From: Amblyomma americanum | Taxonomy: Eukaryota; Arthropoda; Arachnida; Ixodida; Ixodidae | NCBI RefSeq assembly: GCF_052857255.1 | Contig: NC_135504.1 | Span: 147,400,121 to 147,464,120, forward strand | Length of the DNA: 64,000 bases | Direction of reading: 5' to 3' | In this document: positions 48,254 to 60,700 of the stretch, in pieces | How the letters are laid out: every line of letters begins with the position of its first letter | Position numbering within the stretch: position 1 is the stretch's first letter | Made by a program: the position numbers and the translations under genes | The notes under the pieces: model-generated | Told to the model about the DNA's origin: nothing | What the model saw: only the letters and a program-made list of their open reading frames with translations | Database searches by the model: none

Positions 48254-51200
48254 GAATACGTGCTTTTCGCGTAGTTGTAGAAGAAAAAGTTCTGACGCGT
48301 ATTAGAGGGACTTGAAAAACCGATGTGTTCAGATTTAGCTCATCTCGGTCTAAAACAGCTTGTTTCGTTGTATTAAGCACGAATACATGCTTTTCGCGCA
48401 GTTATAAGAGAAAAAGTTTTGACGCGTATCAGAGGAAGACTTGTAAAACCGATGTGTTCAGATATAGCTCGTTTCGGTATAAAACAGCTTGTTTTGTTGT
48501 ATTAGGCACGAATACATGCTTTTAGCGCAGTTATAAGAGAAAAAGTTTTGACGCGTATCACATGGACACTTGTAAAACCGATGTGTTCAGATCTAGCTCA
48601 TCTCGGTCTAAAACAGCTAGTTTCGTTGTATTAAGCAAGAATACATGCTTTTCGCGCCGTTATAAGAGAAAAAGTTCTGACGCGTATTAGAGGGACTTGT
48701 AAAACAGATGTGTTCAGATTTAGCTCATCTCGGTCTAAAACGGCTTGTTTCGTTGTATTAAGCACGAATACATGCTTTTCGCGCAGTTATAAGAGAAAAA
48801 GTTTTGACGCCTATCACATGGATACTTGTAAAACCGATGTGTTCAGATCTAGCTCGTTTTGGTCTAAAACAGCTTGTTTCGTTGTATTAAGCAAGATTAC
48901 ATGCTTTTCGCGCAGTTATAAGAGAAAAAGTTTTGACGCGTTTCACAGGGACAGTTGTAAAACCGATGTGTTCAGATTTAGCTCGTTTCGGTCTAAAACA
49001 ACTTGTTTCGTTGTATTAAGCACGAATACATGCTTTTCGCGGAGTTTTAAGAGAAAAAGTTCTGACGCGTATCACGTGGATACTTGTAAAACGGATGTGT
49101 TTAGATATAGCTCGTTTTGTTATAAAACCGCTTGTTTCGTTGTTTTAAGCAAGAATACGTGCTTTTCGCGTAGTTATAGAAGAAAAAGTTTTGACGCGTA
49201 TTGGACTTGTAAAACCGATGTGTTCAGATTTAGCTCATCTCGGTCTAAAACAGCTTGTTTCGTTGTATTGAGCACGAATACATGCTTTTAGCGCAGTTAT
49301 AAGAGAAAAAGTTTTGACGCGTATCAAATGGACACTTGTAAAACCGATGTGTTCAGATCTAGCTCATCTCGGTCTAAAACAGCTAGTTTCGTTGTATTAA
49401 GCAAGAATACATGCTTTTCGCGCAGTTATAAGAGAAAAAGTTCTGACGCGTATTAGAGGGACTTGTAAAACAGATGTGTTCAGATTTAGCTCATCTCGGT
49501 CTAAAACAGCTTGTTTCGTTGTATTAAGCACGAATACATGCTTTTCGCGCAGTTATAAGAGAAAAAGTTTTGACGCCTATCACATGGACACTTGTAAAAC
49601 CGATGTGTTCAGATCTAGCTAGTTTTGGTCTAAAACAGCTTGTTTCGTTGTATTAAGCAAGAATACATGCTTTTCGCGCAGTTATAAGAGAAAAAGTTTT
49701 GACGCGTTTCACAGGGACACTTGTAAAACCAATGTGTTCAGATTTAGCTCGTTTCGGTCTAAAACAACTTGTTTCGTTGTATTAAGCACGAATACATGCT
49801 TTTCGCGGAGTTTTAAGAGAAAAAGTTTTGACGCGTATCACGTGGATACTTGTAAAACGGATGTGTTTAGATATAGCTCGTTTTGTTATAAAACCGCTTG
49901 AAAAAGTTTTGACGCGTATCACGTGGATACTTGTAAAACGGATGTGTTTAGATATAGCTCGTTTTGTTATAAAACCGCTTGTTTCGTTGTTTTAAGCAAG
50001 AATACGTGCTTTTCGCGTAGTTATAGAAGAAAAAGTTTTGACGCGTATTGGACTTGTGAAACCGATGTGTTCAGATTTAGCTCATCTCTGTCTAAAACAG
50101 CTTGTTTTGTTGTATTAAGCACGAATACATGCTTTTCGCGAAGTTATAAGAGAAAAAGTTTTGACGCGTATCAGAGGAAGACTTGTAAAACCGATGTGTT
50201 GTGATTTAGCTTGTTTCTGTCTAAAACAGCTTGTTTCGTTGTATTAAGCACGAATACATGCTTTTCGCGCAGTTATAAGAGAAAAAGTTTTGACGCGTAT
50301 CACATGGACACTTGTAAAACCGATGTGTTCAGATCTAGCTCGTTTTAGTCTAAAACAGCTTGTTTCGTTGTATTAAGCAAGAATACATGCTTTTCGCGCA
50401 GTTATAAGAGAAAAAGTTTTGACGCGTTTCACAGGGACACTTGTAAAACCGATGTGTCCAGATTTAGCTCGTTTCGGTCTAAAACAACTTGTTTCGTTGT
50501 ATTAAGCACGAATACATGCTTTTAGCGCAGTTATAAGAGAAAAAGTTTTGACGCGTATCACATGGACACTTGTAAAACCGATGTGTTCAGATCTAGCTCG
50601 TTTTGGTCTAAAACAGCTTGTTTCGTTGTATTAAGCACGAATACATGCTGTTCGCGCAGTTATAAGAGAAAAAGTTTTGACGCGTGTCACAGGGACACTT
50701 GTAAAACCGATGTGTTCAGATTTAGCTCATCTCGGTCTAAAACAGCTAGTTTCGTTGTATTAAGCACGAATACATGCTTTTTGCGCAGTTATAAGAGAAA
50801 AAGTTTTGACGCGTGTCACAGGGACACTTGTAAAACCGGTGTTCAGATTTACCTCGTTTAGGACTAAAACAGCTTGTTTCGTTGGATTAAGCACGAATAC
50901 ATGCTTTTCGCGCAGTTATAAGAGAAAAAAGTTTTGACGCGTATCACATGGACACATTTAAAACCGATGTTTTCAGATTTAGCTCGTTTCGGTCTAAAAC
51001 AGCTTGTTTCGTTGTATTAAGCAAGAATACATGCTTTTCGCACAGTTATAAGAGAAAAAGTTTTGACGCGTATCAGAGGAACACTTGTAAAACCGATGTG
51101 TTGTGATTTAGCTCGTTTCGGTCTAAAACAGCTTGTTTCGTTGTATTAAGCACGAATACATGCTTTTCGCGCAGTTATAAGAGAAAAAGTTTTGACGCGT

Positions 51201-54200
51201 GTCACAGGGACACTTGTAAAACCGATGTGTTTAGATATAGCTCGTTTTGGTATAAAACAGCTTGTTTCGTAGTTTTAAGCATGAATACGTGCTTTTCGCG
51301 TAGTTGTAGAAGAAAAAGTTCTGACGCGTATTAGAGGGACTTGAAAAACCGATGTGTTCAGATTTAGCTCATCTCGGTCTAAAACAGCTTGTTTCGTTGT
51401 ATTAAGCACGAATACATGCTTTTCGCGCAGTTATAAGAGAAAAAGTTTTGACGCGTATCAGAGGAAGACTTGTAAAACCGATGTGTTCAGATATAGCTCG
51501 TTTCGGTCTAAAACAGCTTGTTTCGTTGTATTAGGCACGAATACATGCTTTTAGCGCAGTTATAAGAGAAAAAGTTTTGACGCGTATCACATGGACACTT
51601 GTAAAACCGATGTGTTCAGATCTAGCTCATCTCGGTCTAAAACAGCTAGTTTCGTTGTATTAAGCAAGAATACATGCTTTTCGCGCCGTTATAAGAGAAA
51701 AAGTTCTGACGCGTATTAGAGGGACTTGTAAAACAGATGTGTTCAGATTTAGCTCATCTCGGTCTAAAACGGCTTGTTTCGTTGTATTAAGCACGAATAC
51801 ATGCTTTTCGCGCAGTTATAAGAGAAAAAGTTTTGACGCCTATCACATGGATACTTGTAAAACCGATGTGTTCAGATCTAGCTCGTTTTGGTCTAAAACA
51901 GCTTGTTTCGTTGTATTAAGCAAGATTACATGCTTTTCGCGCAGTTATAAGAGAAAAAGTTTTGACGCGTTTCACAGGGACAGTTGTAAAACCGATGTGT
52001 TCAGATTTAGCTCGTTTCGGTCTAAAACAACTTGTTTCGTTGTATTAAGCACGAATACATGCTTTTCGCGGAGTTTTAAGAGAAAAAGTTCTGACGCGTA
52101 TCACGTGGATACTTGTAAAACGGATGTGTTTAGATATAGCTCGTTTTGTTATAAAACCGCTTGTTTCGTTGTTTTAAGCAAGAATACGTGCTTTTCGCGT
52201 AGTTATAGAAGAAAAAGTTTTGACGCGTATTGGACTTGTAAAACCGATGTGCTCAGATTTAGCTCATCTCGGTGTAAAACAGCTTGTTTCGTTGTATTAA
52301 GCACGAATACATGCTTTTAGCGCAGTTATAAGATAAAAAGTTTTGACGCGTATCAAATGGACACTTGTAAAACCGATGTGTTCAGATCTAGCTCATCTCG
52401 GTCTAAAACAGCTAGTTTCGTTGTATTAAGCAAGAATACATGCTTTTCGCGCAGTTATAAGAGAAAAAGTTCTGACGCGTATTAGAGGGACTTGTAAAAC
52501 AGATGTGTTCAGATTTAGCTCATCTCGGTCTAAAACAGCTTGTTTCGTTGTATTAAGCACGAATACATGCTTTTCGCGCAGTTATAAGAGAAAAAGGTTT
52601 GACGCCTATCACATGGACACTTGTAAAACCGATGTGTTCAGATCTAGCTCGTTTTGGTCTAAAACAGCTTGTTTCGTTGTATTAAGCAAGAATACATGCT
52701 TTTCGCGCAGTTATAAGAGAAAAAGTTTTGACGCGTTTCACAGGGACACTTGTAAAACCAATGTGTTCAGATTTAGCTCGTTTCGGTCTAAAACAACTTG
52801 TTTCGTTGTATTAAGCAAGAATACATGCTTTTCGCGGAGTTTTAAGAGAAAAAGTTTTGACGCGTATCACGTGGATACTTGTAAAACGGATGTGTTTAGA
52901 TATAGCTCGTTTTGTTATAAAACCGCTTGTTTCGTTGTTTTAAGCAAGAATACGTGCTTTTCGCGTAGTTATAGAAGAAAAAGTTTTGACGCGTATTGGA
53001 CTTGTGAAACCGATGTGTTCAGATTTAGCTCATCTCTGTCTAAAACAGCTTGTTTCGTTGTATTAAGCACGAATACATGCTTTTCGCGAAGTTATAAGAC
53101 AAAAAGTTTTGACGCGTATCAGAGGAAGACTTGTAAAACCGATGTGTTGTGATTTAGCTTGTTTCTGTCTAAAACAGCTTGTTTCGTTGTATTAAGCACG
53201 AATACATGCTTTTCGCGCAGTTATAAGAAAAAAAGTTTTGACGCGTATCACATGGACACTTGTAAAACCGATGTGTTCAGATCTAGCTCGTTTAGTCTAA
53301 AACAGCTTGTTGCGTTGTATTAAGCAAGAATACATGCTTTTCGCGCAGTTATAAGAGAAAAAGTTTTGACGCGTTTCACAGGGACACTTGTAAAACCGAT
53401 GTGTCCAGATTTAGCTCGTTTCGGTCTAAAACAACTTGTTTCGTTGTATTATGCACGAATACATGCTTTTAGCGCAGTTATAAGAGAAAAAGTTTTGACG
53501 CGTATCACATGGACACTTGTAAAACCGATGTGTTCAGATCTAGCTCGTTTTGGTCTAAAACAGCTTGTTTCGTTGTATTAAGCACGAATACATGCTGTTC
53601 GCGCAGTTATAAGAGAAAAAGTTTTGACGCGTGTCACAGGGACACTTGTAAAACCGATATGTTCAGATTTAGCTCATCTCGGTCTAAAACAGCTAGTTTC
53701 GTTGTATTAAGCACGAATACATGCTTTTTGCGCAGTTATAAGAGAAAAAGTTTTGACGCGTGTCACAGGGACACTTGTAAAACCGGTGTTCAGATTTACC
53801 TCGTTTCGGACTAAAACAGCTTGTTTCGTTGGATTAAGCACGAATACATGCTTTTCGCGCAGTTATAAGAGAAAAAAGTTTTGACGCGTATCACATGGAC
53901 ACATTTAAAACCGATGTTTTCAGATTTAGCTCGTTTCGGTCTAAAACAGCTTGTTTCGTTGTATTAAGCAAGAATACATGCTTTTCGCACAGTTATAAGA
54001 GAAAAAGTTTTGACGCGTATCAGAGGAACACTTGTAAAACCGATGTGTTGTGATTTAGCTCGTTTCGGTCTAAAACAGCTTGTTTCGTTGTATTAAGCAC
54101 GAATACATGCTTTTCGCGCAGTGTTAAGAGAAAAAGTTTTGACGCGTGTCACAGGGACACTTGTAAAACCGATGTGTTTAGATATAGCTCGTTTTGGTAT

Positions 54201-54440
54201 AAAACAGGTTGTATCGTTGTTTTAAGCATGAATACGTGCTTTTCGTGTAGTTATAGAAGAAAAAGTTCTGACGCGTATTAGAGGGACTTGTAAAACCGAT
54301 GTGTTCAGATTTAGCGCATCTCGGTCTAAAACAGCTTGTTTCGTTGTATTAAGCACGAATACATGCTTTTCGCGCAGTTATAAGAGAAAAAGTTTTGACG
54401 CGTATCAGAGGAAGACTTGTAAAACCGATGTGTTCAGATC
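48254..54440 (+). repeat. Tandem duplication, ~3.0-kb unit
   Basis: Unit 1 starts near 48254 and unit 2 near 51283 (offset 3,029). After 49.98 kb the offset falls towards 2,947 because unit 1 carries an 81-bp internal duplication and unit 2 lacks one T near 53290. A third unit begins near 54.23 kb and diverges by 54.44 kb. Shared variants include GTAAAACAGATG, TCTAAAACGGCTTG and CAAGATTACATGC. Confidence 0.83.
49820..49981 (+). repeat. 81-bp partial-monomer tandem duplication
   Basis: The segment from AAAAAGTTTTGACGCG to ATAAAACCGCTTG at 49820-49900 is repeated at 49901-49981. It is much shorter than a monomer and joins ACCGCTTG to AAAAAGTTTTG out of register. Other copies of this region (near 52.9 kb) lack it, so it is a recent local event. 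Confidence 0.85.
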
Positions 54441-54799
54441 TAGCTCGTTTCGGTCTAAAACAGCTTGTTTCGTTGTATTAAGCAAGAATACATGCTTTTC
54501 GCGCAGTTATAAGAGAAAAAGTTTTGACGCGTATCAGAGGAACACTTGTAAAACCGATGTGTTGTGATTTAGCTCGTTTCGGTCTAAAACAGCTTGTTTC
54601 GTTGTATTAAGCACGAATACATGCTTTTCGCGCAGTTAGAAGAGAAAAAGTTTTGACGCGTATCACATGGACACTTGTAAAACCAATGTGTTCAGATCTA
54701 GCTCGTTCTGGTCTAATACAGCTTGTTTCGTTGTATTAAGCACAAATACATGCTGTTCGCGCAGTTATAAGAGAAAAAGTTTTGACGCGCGTCACAGGG

Positions 54800-57700
54800 A
54801 CACTTGTAAAACCGATGTGTTCAGATTTAGCTCATCTCGGTCTAAAACAGCTAGTTTCGTTGTATTAAGCAAGAATACATGCTTTTCGCGCAGTTATAAG
54901 AGAAAAAGTTCTGACGCGTGTCACATTGACACTTGTAAAACCGATGTGTTCAGATTTAGCTCGTTTCGGTCTAAAACAACTTGTTTCGTTGTATTAAGCA
55001 TGAATACATGCTTTTCGCGCAGTTATAGGATAAAAAGTTTTCACGCGTATCACGTGGATACTTGTAAAACCGATGTGTTTAGATATAGCTCGTTTTGGTA
55101 TAAAACAGCTTGTTTTGTTGTTTTAAGCACGAATACGTGCTTTTCGCGTAGTTATAGAAGAAAAAGTTTTGACGCGTATTAGAGGGACTTGTAAAACCGA
55201 TGTGTTCAGATTTAGCTCATCTCGGTCTAAAACAGCTAGTTTCGTTGTATTAAGTAAGAATACATGCTTTTGGCGCAGTTATAAGAGAAAAAGTTCTGAC
55301 GCGTGTCACAGGGATACTTGTAAAACCCATGTGTTTAGATATAGCTCGTTTTGGTATAAAACAGCTTGTTTCGTTGTTTTAAGCACGAATACGTGCTTTT
55401 CGTTTAGTTATAGAAGAAAAAGTTTTGACGCGTATTAGAGGGACTTGTAAAATCGATGTGTTCAGATTTAGCTCATCTCGGTCTAAAACAGCTTGTTTCG
55501 TTGTATTAAGCACGAATACATGCTTTTCGCGCAGTTATAAGAGAAAAAGTTCTGACGCGTATCACATGGACACTTGTAAATCGATGTGTTCAAATCTAGC
55601 TAGTTCTGGTCTAAAACAGCTTGTTTCGTTGTATTAAGCACGAATACATGCTTTTAGCGCAGTTATAAGAGAAAAAGTTTTGACGCGTATCAAATGGACA
55701 CTTGTAAAACCGATGTGTTCAGATCTAGCTCATCTCGGTCTAAAACAGCTAGTTTCGTTGTATTAAGCAAGAATACATGCTTTTCGCGCAGTTATAAGAG
55801 AAAAAGTTCTGACGCGTATTAGAGGGACTTGTAAAACAGATGTGTTCAGATTTAGCTCATCTCGGTCTAAAACAGCTTGTTTCGTTGTATTAAGCACGAA
55901 TACATGCTTTTCGCGCAGTTATAAGAGAAAAAGTTTTGACGCCTATCACATGGACACTTGTAAAACCGATGTGTTCAGATCTAGCTCGTTTTGGTCTAAA
56001 ACAGCTTGTTTCTTTGTATTAAGCAAGAATACATGCTTTTCGCGCAGTTATAAGAGAAAAAGTTTTGACGCGTGTCACAGGGACACTTGTAAAATCGATG
56101 TGTTGTGATTTAGCTCGTTTCGGTCTAAAACAGCTTGTTTCGTTGTATTAAGCACGAATACATGCTTTTCGCGCAGTTATAAGAGAAAAAGATTTGACGC
56201 GTGCCACAGGGACACTTGTAAAACCGATGTGTTCAGATTTAGCACATCTCGGTCTAAAACAGCTAGTTTCGTTGTATTAAGCACGAATACATGCTTTTCG
56301 CGCAGTTATAAGAGAAAAAGTTTTGACGCGTATCACATGGACACTTGTAAAACCGATGTGTTCAGATCTAGCTCATCTCGGTCTAAAACAGCTAGTTTCG
56401 TTGTATTAAGCAAGAATACATGCTTTTCGCGCAGTTATAAGAGAAAAAGTTTTGACGCGTATCACGTGGGTACTTGTAAAACCGATGTGTTTAGATATAG
56501 CTCGTATTGGTATAAAACAGCTTGTTTCGTTGTTTTAAGCAGGAATACATGCTTTTCGCGCAGTTATAAGAGAAAAAAGTTTTGACGCGTATCACATGGA
56601 CACATTTAAAACCAATGTGTTCAGATTTAGCTCGTTTCGGTCTAAAACAACTTGTTTCATTGTATTAAGCACGAATACGTGCTTTTCGCGCAGTTATAAG
56701 AGAAAAAGTTTTGACGCGTATCACGTGGATACTTGTAAAACCGATGTGTTTAGATATAGCTCGTTTCGGTCTAAAACAGCTTGTTTCGTTGTATTAAGCA
56801 AGAATACATGCTTTTCGCGCAGTTATAAGAGAAAAAGTTTTGACGCGTGTCACAGGGACAATTGTAAAACCGATGTGTTCAGATTTACCTCGTTTCGGAC
56901 TAAAACAGCTTGTTTCGTTGGATTAAGCACGGATACATGCTTTTCGCGCAGTTATATGAGAAAAAAGTTTTGACGCGTATCACATGGACACATTTAAAAC
57001 CGATGTGTCCAGATTTAGCTCGTTTCGGTCTAAAACAGCTTGTTTCGTTGTATTAAGCAAGAATACATGCTTTTCGCACAGTTATAAGAGAAAATGATTT
57101 GACGCGTTTCACAGGGCCACTTGTAAAACCGATGTGTTCTGATTTAGCTCGTTTCGGTCTAAAACAACTTGTTTCGTTGTATTAAGCACGAATACATGCT
57201 TTTCGCGGAGTTTTAAGAGAAAAAGTTCTGACGCGTATCACGTGGATACTTGTAAAACGGATGTGTTTAGATATAGCTCGTTTTGTTATAAAACCGCTTG
57301 TTTCGTTGTTTTAAGCAAGAATACGTGCTTTTCGCGTAGTTATAGAAGAAAAAGTTCTGACGCGTATTAGAGGGACTTGAAAAACCGATGTGTTCAGATT
57401 TAGCTCATCTCGGTCTAAAACAGCTTGTTTCGTTGTATTAAGCACGAATACATGCTTTTCGCGCAGTTATAAGAGAAAAAGTTTTGACGCGTATCAGAGG
57501 AAGACTTGTAAAACCGATGTGTTCAGATATAGCTCGTTTCGGTCTAAAACAGCTTGTTTCGTTGTATTAAGCACGAATACATGCTTTTAGCGCAGTTATA
57601 AGAGAAAAAGTTTTGACGCGTATCACATGGACACTTGTAAAACCGATGTGTTCAGATCTAGCTCATCTCGGTCTAAAACAGCTAGTTTCGTTGTATTAAG

Positions 57701-60700
57701 CAAGAATACATGCTTTTCGCGCCGTTATAAGAGAAAAAGTTCTGACGCGTATTAGAGGGACTTGTAAAACAGATGTGTTCAGATTTAGCTCATCTCGGTC
57801 TAAAACGGCTTGTTTCGTTGTATTAAGCACGAATACATGCTTTTCGCGCAGTTATAAGAGAAAAAGTTTTGACGCCTATCACATGGATACTTGTAAAACC
57901 GATGTGTTCAGATCTAGCTCGTTTTGGTCTAAAACAGCTTGTTTCGTTGTATTAAGCAAGATTACATGCTTTTCGCGCAGTTATAAGAGAAAAAGTTTTG
58001 ACGCGTTTCACAGGGACAGTTGTAAAACCGATGTGTTCAGATTTAGCTCGTTTCGGTCTACAACAACTTGTTTCGTTGTATTAAGCACGAATACATGCTT
58101 TTCGCGGAGTTTTAAGAGAAAAAGTTCTGACGCGTATCACGTGGATACTTGTAAAACGGATGTGTTTAGATATAGCTCGTTTTGTTATAAAACCGCTTGT
58201 TTCGTTGTTTTAAGCAAGAATACGTGCTTTTCGCGTAGTTATAGAAGAAAAAGTTTTGACGCGTATTGGACTTGTAAAACCGATGTGTTCAGATTTAGCT
58301 CATCTCGGTCTAAAACAGCTTGTTTCGTTGTATTAAGCACGAATACATGCTTTTCGCGCAGTTATAAGAGAAAAAGTTCTGACGCGTATCACATGGACAC
58401 TTGTAAACCGATGTGTTCAAATCTAGCTAGTTCTGGTCTAAAACAGCTTGTTTCGTTGTGTTAAGCACGAATACATGCTTTTAGCGCAGTTATAAGAGAA
58501 AAAGTTTTGACGCGTATCAAATGGACACTTGTAAAACCGATGTGTTCAGATCTAGCTCATCTCGGTCTAAAACAGCTAGTTTCGTTGTATTAAGCAAGAA
58601 TACATGCTTTTCGCGCAGTTATAAGAGAAAAAGTTCTGACGCGTATTAGAGGGACTTGTAAAACAGATGTGTACAGATTTAGCTCATCTCGGTCTAAAAC
58701 AGCTTGTTTCGTTGTATTAAGCACGAATACATGCTTTTCGCGCAGTTATAAGAGAAAAAGTTTTGACGCCTATCACATGGACACTTGTAAAATCGATGTG
58801 TTCAGACCTAGCTCGTTTTGGTCTAAAACAGCTTGTTTCGTTGTATTAAGCAAGAATACATGCTTTTCGCGCAGTTATAAGAGAAAAAGTTTTGACGCGT
58901 TTCACAGGGACACTTGTAAAACCAATGTGTTCAGATTTAGCTCGTTTCGGTCTAAAACAACTTGTTTCGTTGTATTAAGCACGAATACATGCTTTTCGCG
59001 GAGTTTTAAGAGAAAAAGTTTTGACGCGTGTCACAGGGACACTTGTAAAACCGATGTGTTCAGATTTAGCTCATCTCGGTGTAAAACAGCTAGTTTCGTT
59101 GTATTAAGCACGAATACATGCTTTTCGCGCAGTTATAAGAGAAAAAGTTTTGACGCGTATCAGAGGAACACTTGTAAAACCGATGTGTTGTGATTTAGCT
59201 CGTTTCGGTCTAAAACAGCTAGTTTCGTTGTATTAAGCAAGAATACATGCTTTTCGCGCAGTTATAAGAGAAAAAGTTTTGACGCGTATCAGAGGAACAC
59301 TTGTAAAACCGATGTGTTCAGATTTAGCTCATCTCGGTCTAAAACAGCTAGTTTCGTTGTATTAAGCAAGAATACATGCTTTTCGCGCAGTTATAAGAGA
59401 AAAAGTTCTGACGCGTGTCACAGGGACACTTGTAAAACCGATGTGTTCAGATTTAGCTCGTTTCGGTCTAAAACAACTTGTTTCGTTGTATTAAGCATGA
59501 ATACATGCTTTTCGCGCAGTTATAAGAGAAAAAGTTTTCACGCGTATCACGTGGATACTTGTAAAACCGATGTGTTTAGATATAGCTCGTTTTGGTATAA
59601 AACAGCTTGTTTTGTTGTTTTAAGCACGAATACGTGCTTTTCGCGTAGTTATAGAAGAAAAAGTTTTGACGCGTATTAGAGGGACTTGTAAAACCGATGT
59701 GTTCAGATTTAGCTCATCTCGGTCTAAAACAGCTTGTTTCGTTGTATTAAGCACGAATACATGCTTTTCGCGCAGTTATAAGAGAAAAAGTTCTGACGCG
59801 TATCACATGGACACTTGTAAATCGATGTGTTCAAATCTAGCTAGTTCTGGTCTAAAACAGCTTGTTTCGTTGTATTAAGCACGAATACATGCTTTTAGCG
59901 CAGTTATAAGAGAAAAAGTTTTGACGCGTATCAAATGGACACTTGTAAAACCGATGTGTTCAGATCTAGCTCATCTCGGTCTAAAACAGCTAGTTTCGTT
60001 GTATTAAGCAAGAACACATGCTTTTCGCGCAGTTATAAGAGAAAAAGTTCTGACGCGTATTAGAGGGACTTGTAAAACAGATGTGTTCAGATTTAGCTCA
60101 TCTCGGTCTAAAACAGCTTGTTTCGTTGTATTAAGCACGAATACATGCTTTTCGCGCAGTTATAAGAGAAAAAGTTTTGACGCCTATCACATGGACACTT
60201 GTAAAACCGATGTGTTCAGATCTAGCTCGTTTTGGTCTAAAACAGCTTGTTTCGTTGTATTAAGCAAGAATACATGCTTTTCGCGCAGTTATAAGAGAAA
60301 AAGTTTTGACGCGTGTCACAGGGACACTTGTAAGACCGATGTGTTCAGATTTAGCTCATCTCAGTCTAAAACAGCTAGTTTCGTTGTATTAAGCACGAAT
60401 ACATGCTTTTCGCGCAGTTATAAGAGAAAAAGTTTTGACGCGTTTCAGAGGAACACTTGTAAAATCGATGTGTTGTGATTTAGCTCGTTTCGGTCTAAAA
60501 CAGCTTGTTTCGTTGTATTAAGCACGAATACATGCTTTTCGCGCAGTTATAAGAGAAAAAGATTTGACGCGTGCCACAGGGACACTTGTAAAACCGATGT
60601 GTTCAGATTTAGCACATCTCGGTCTAAAACAGCTAGTTTCGTTGTATTAAGCACGAATACATGCTTTTCGCGCAGTTATAAGAGAAAAAGTTTTGACGCG

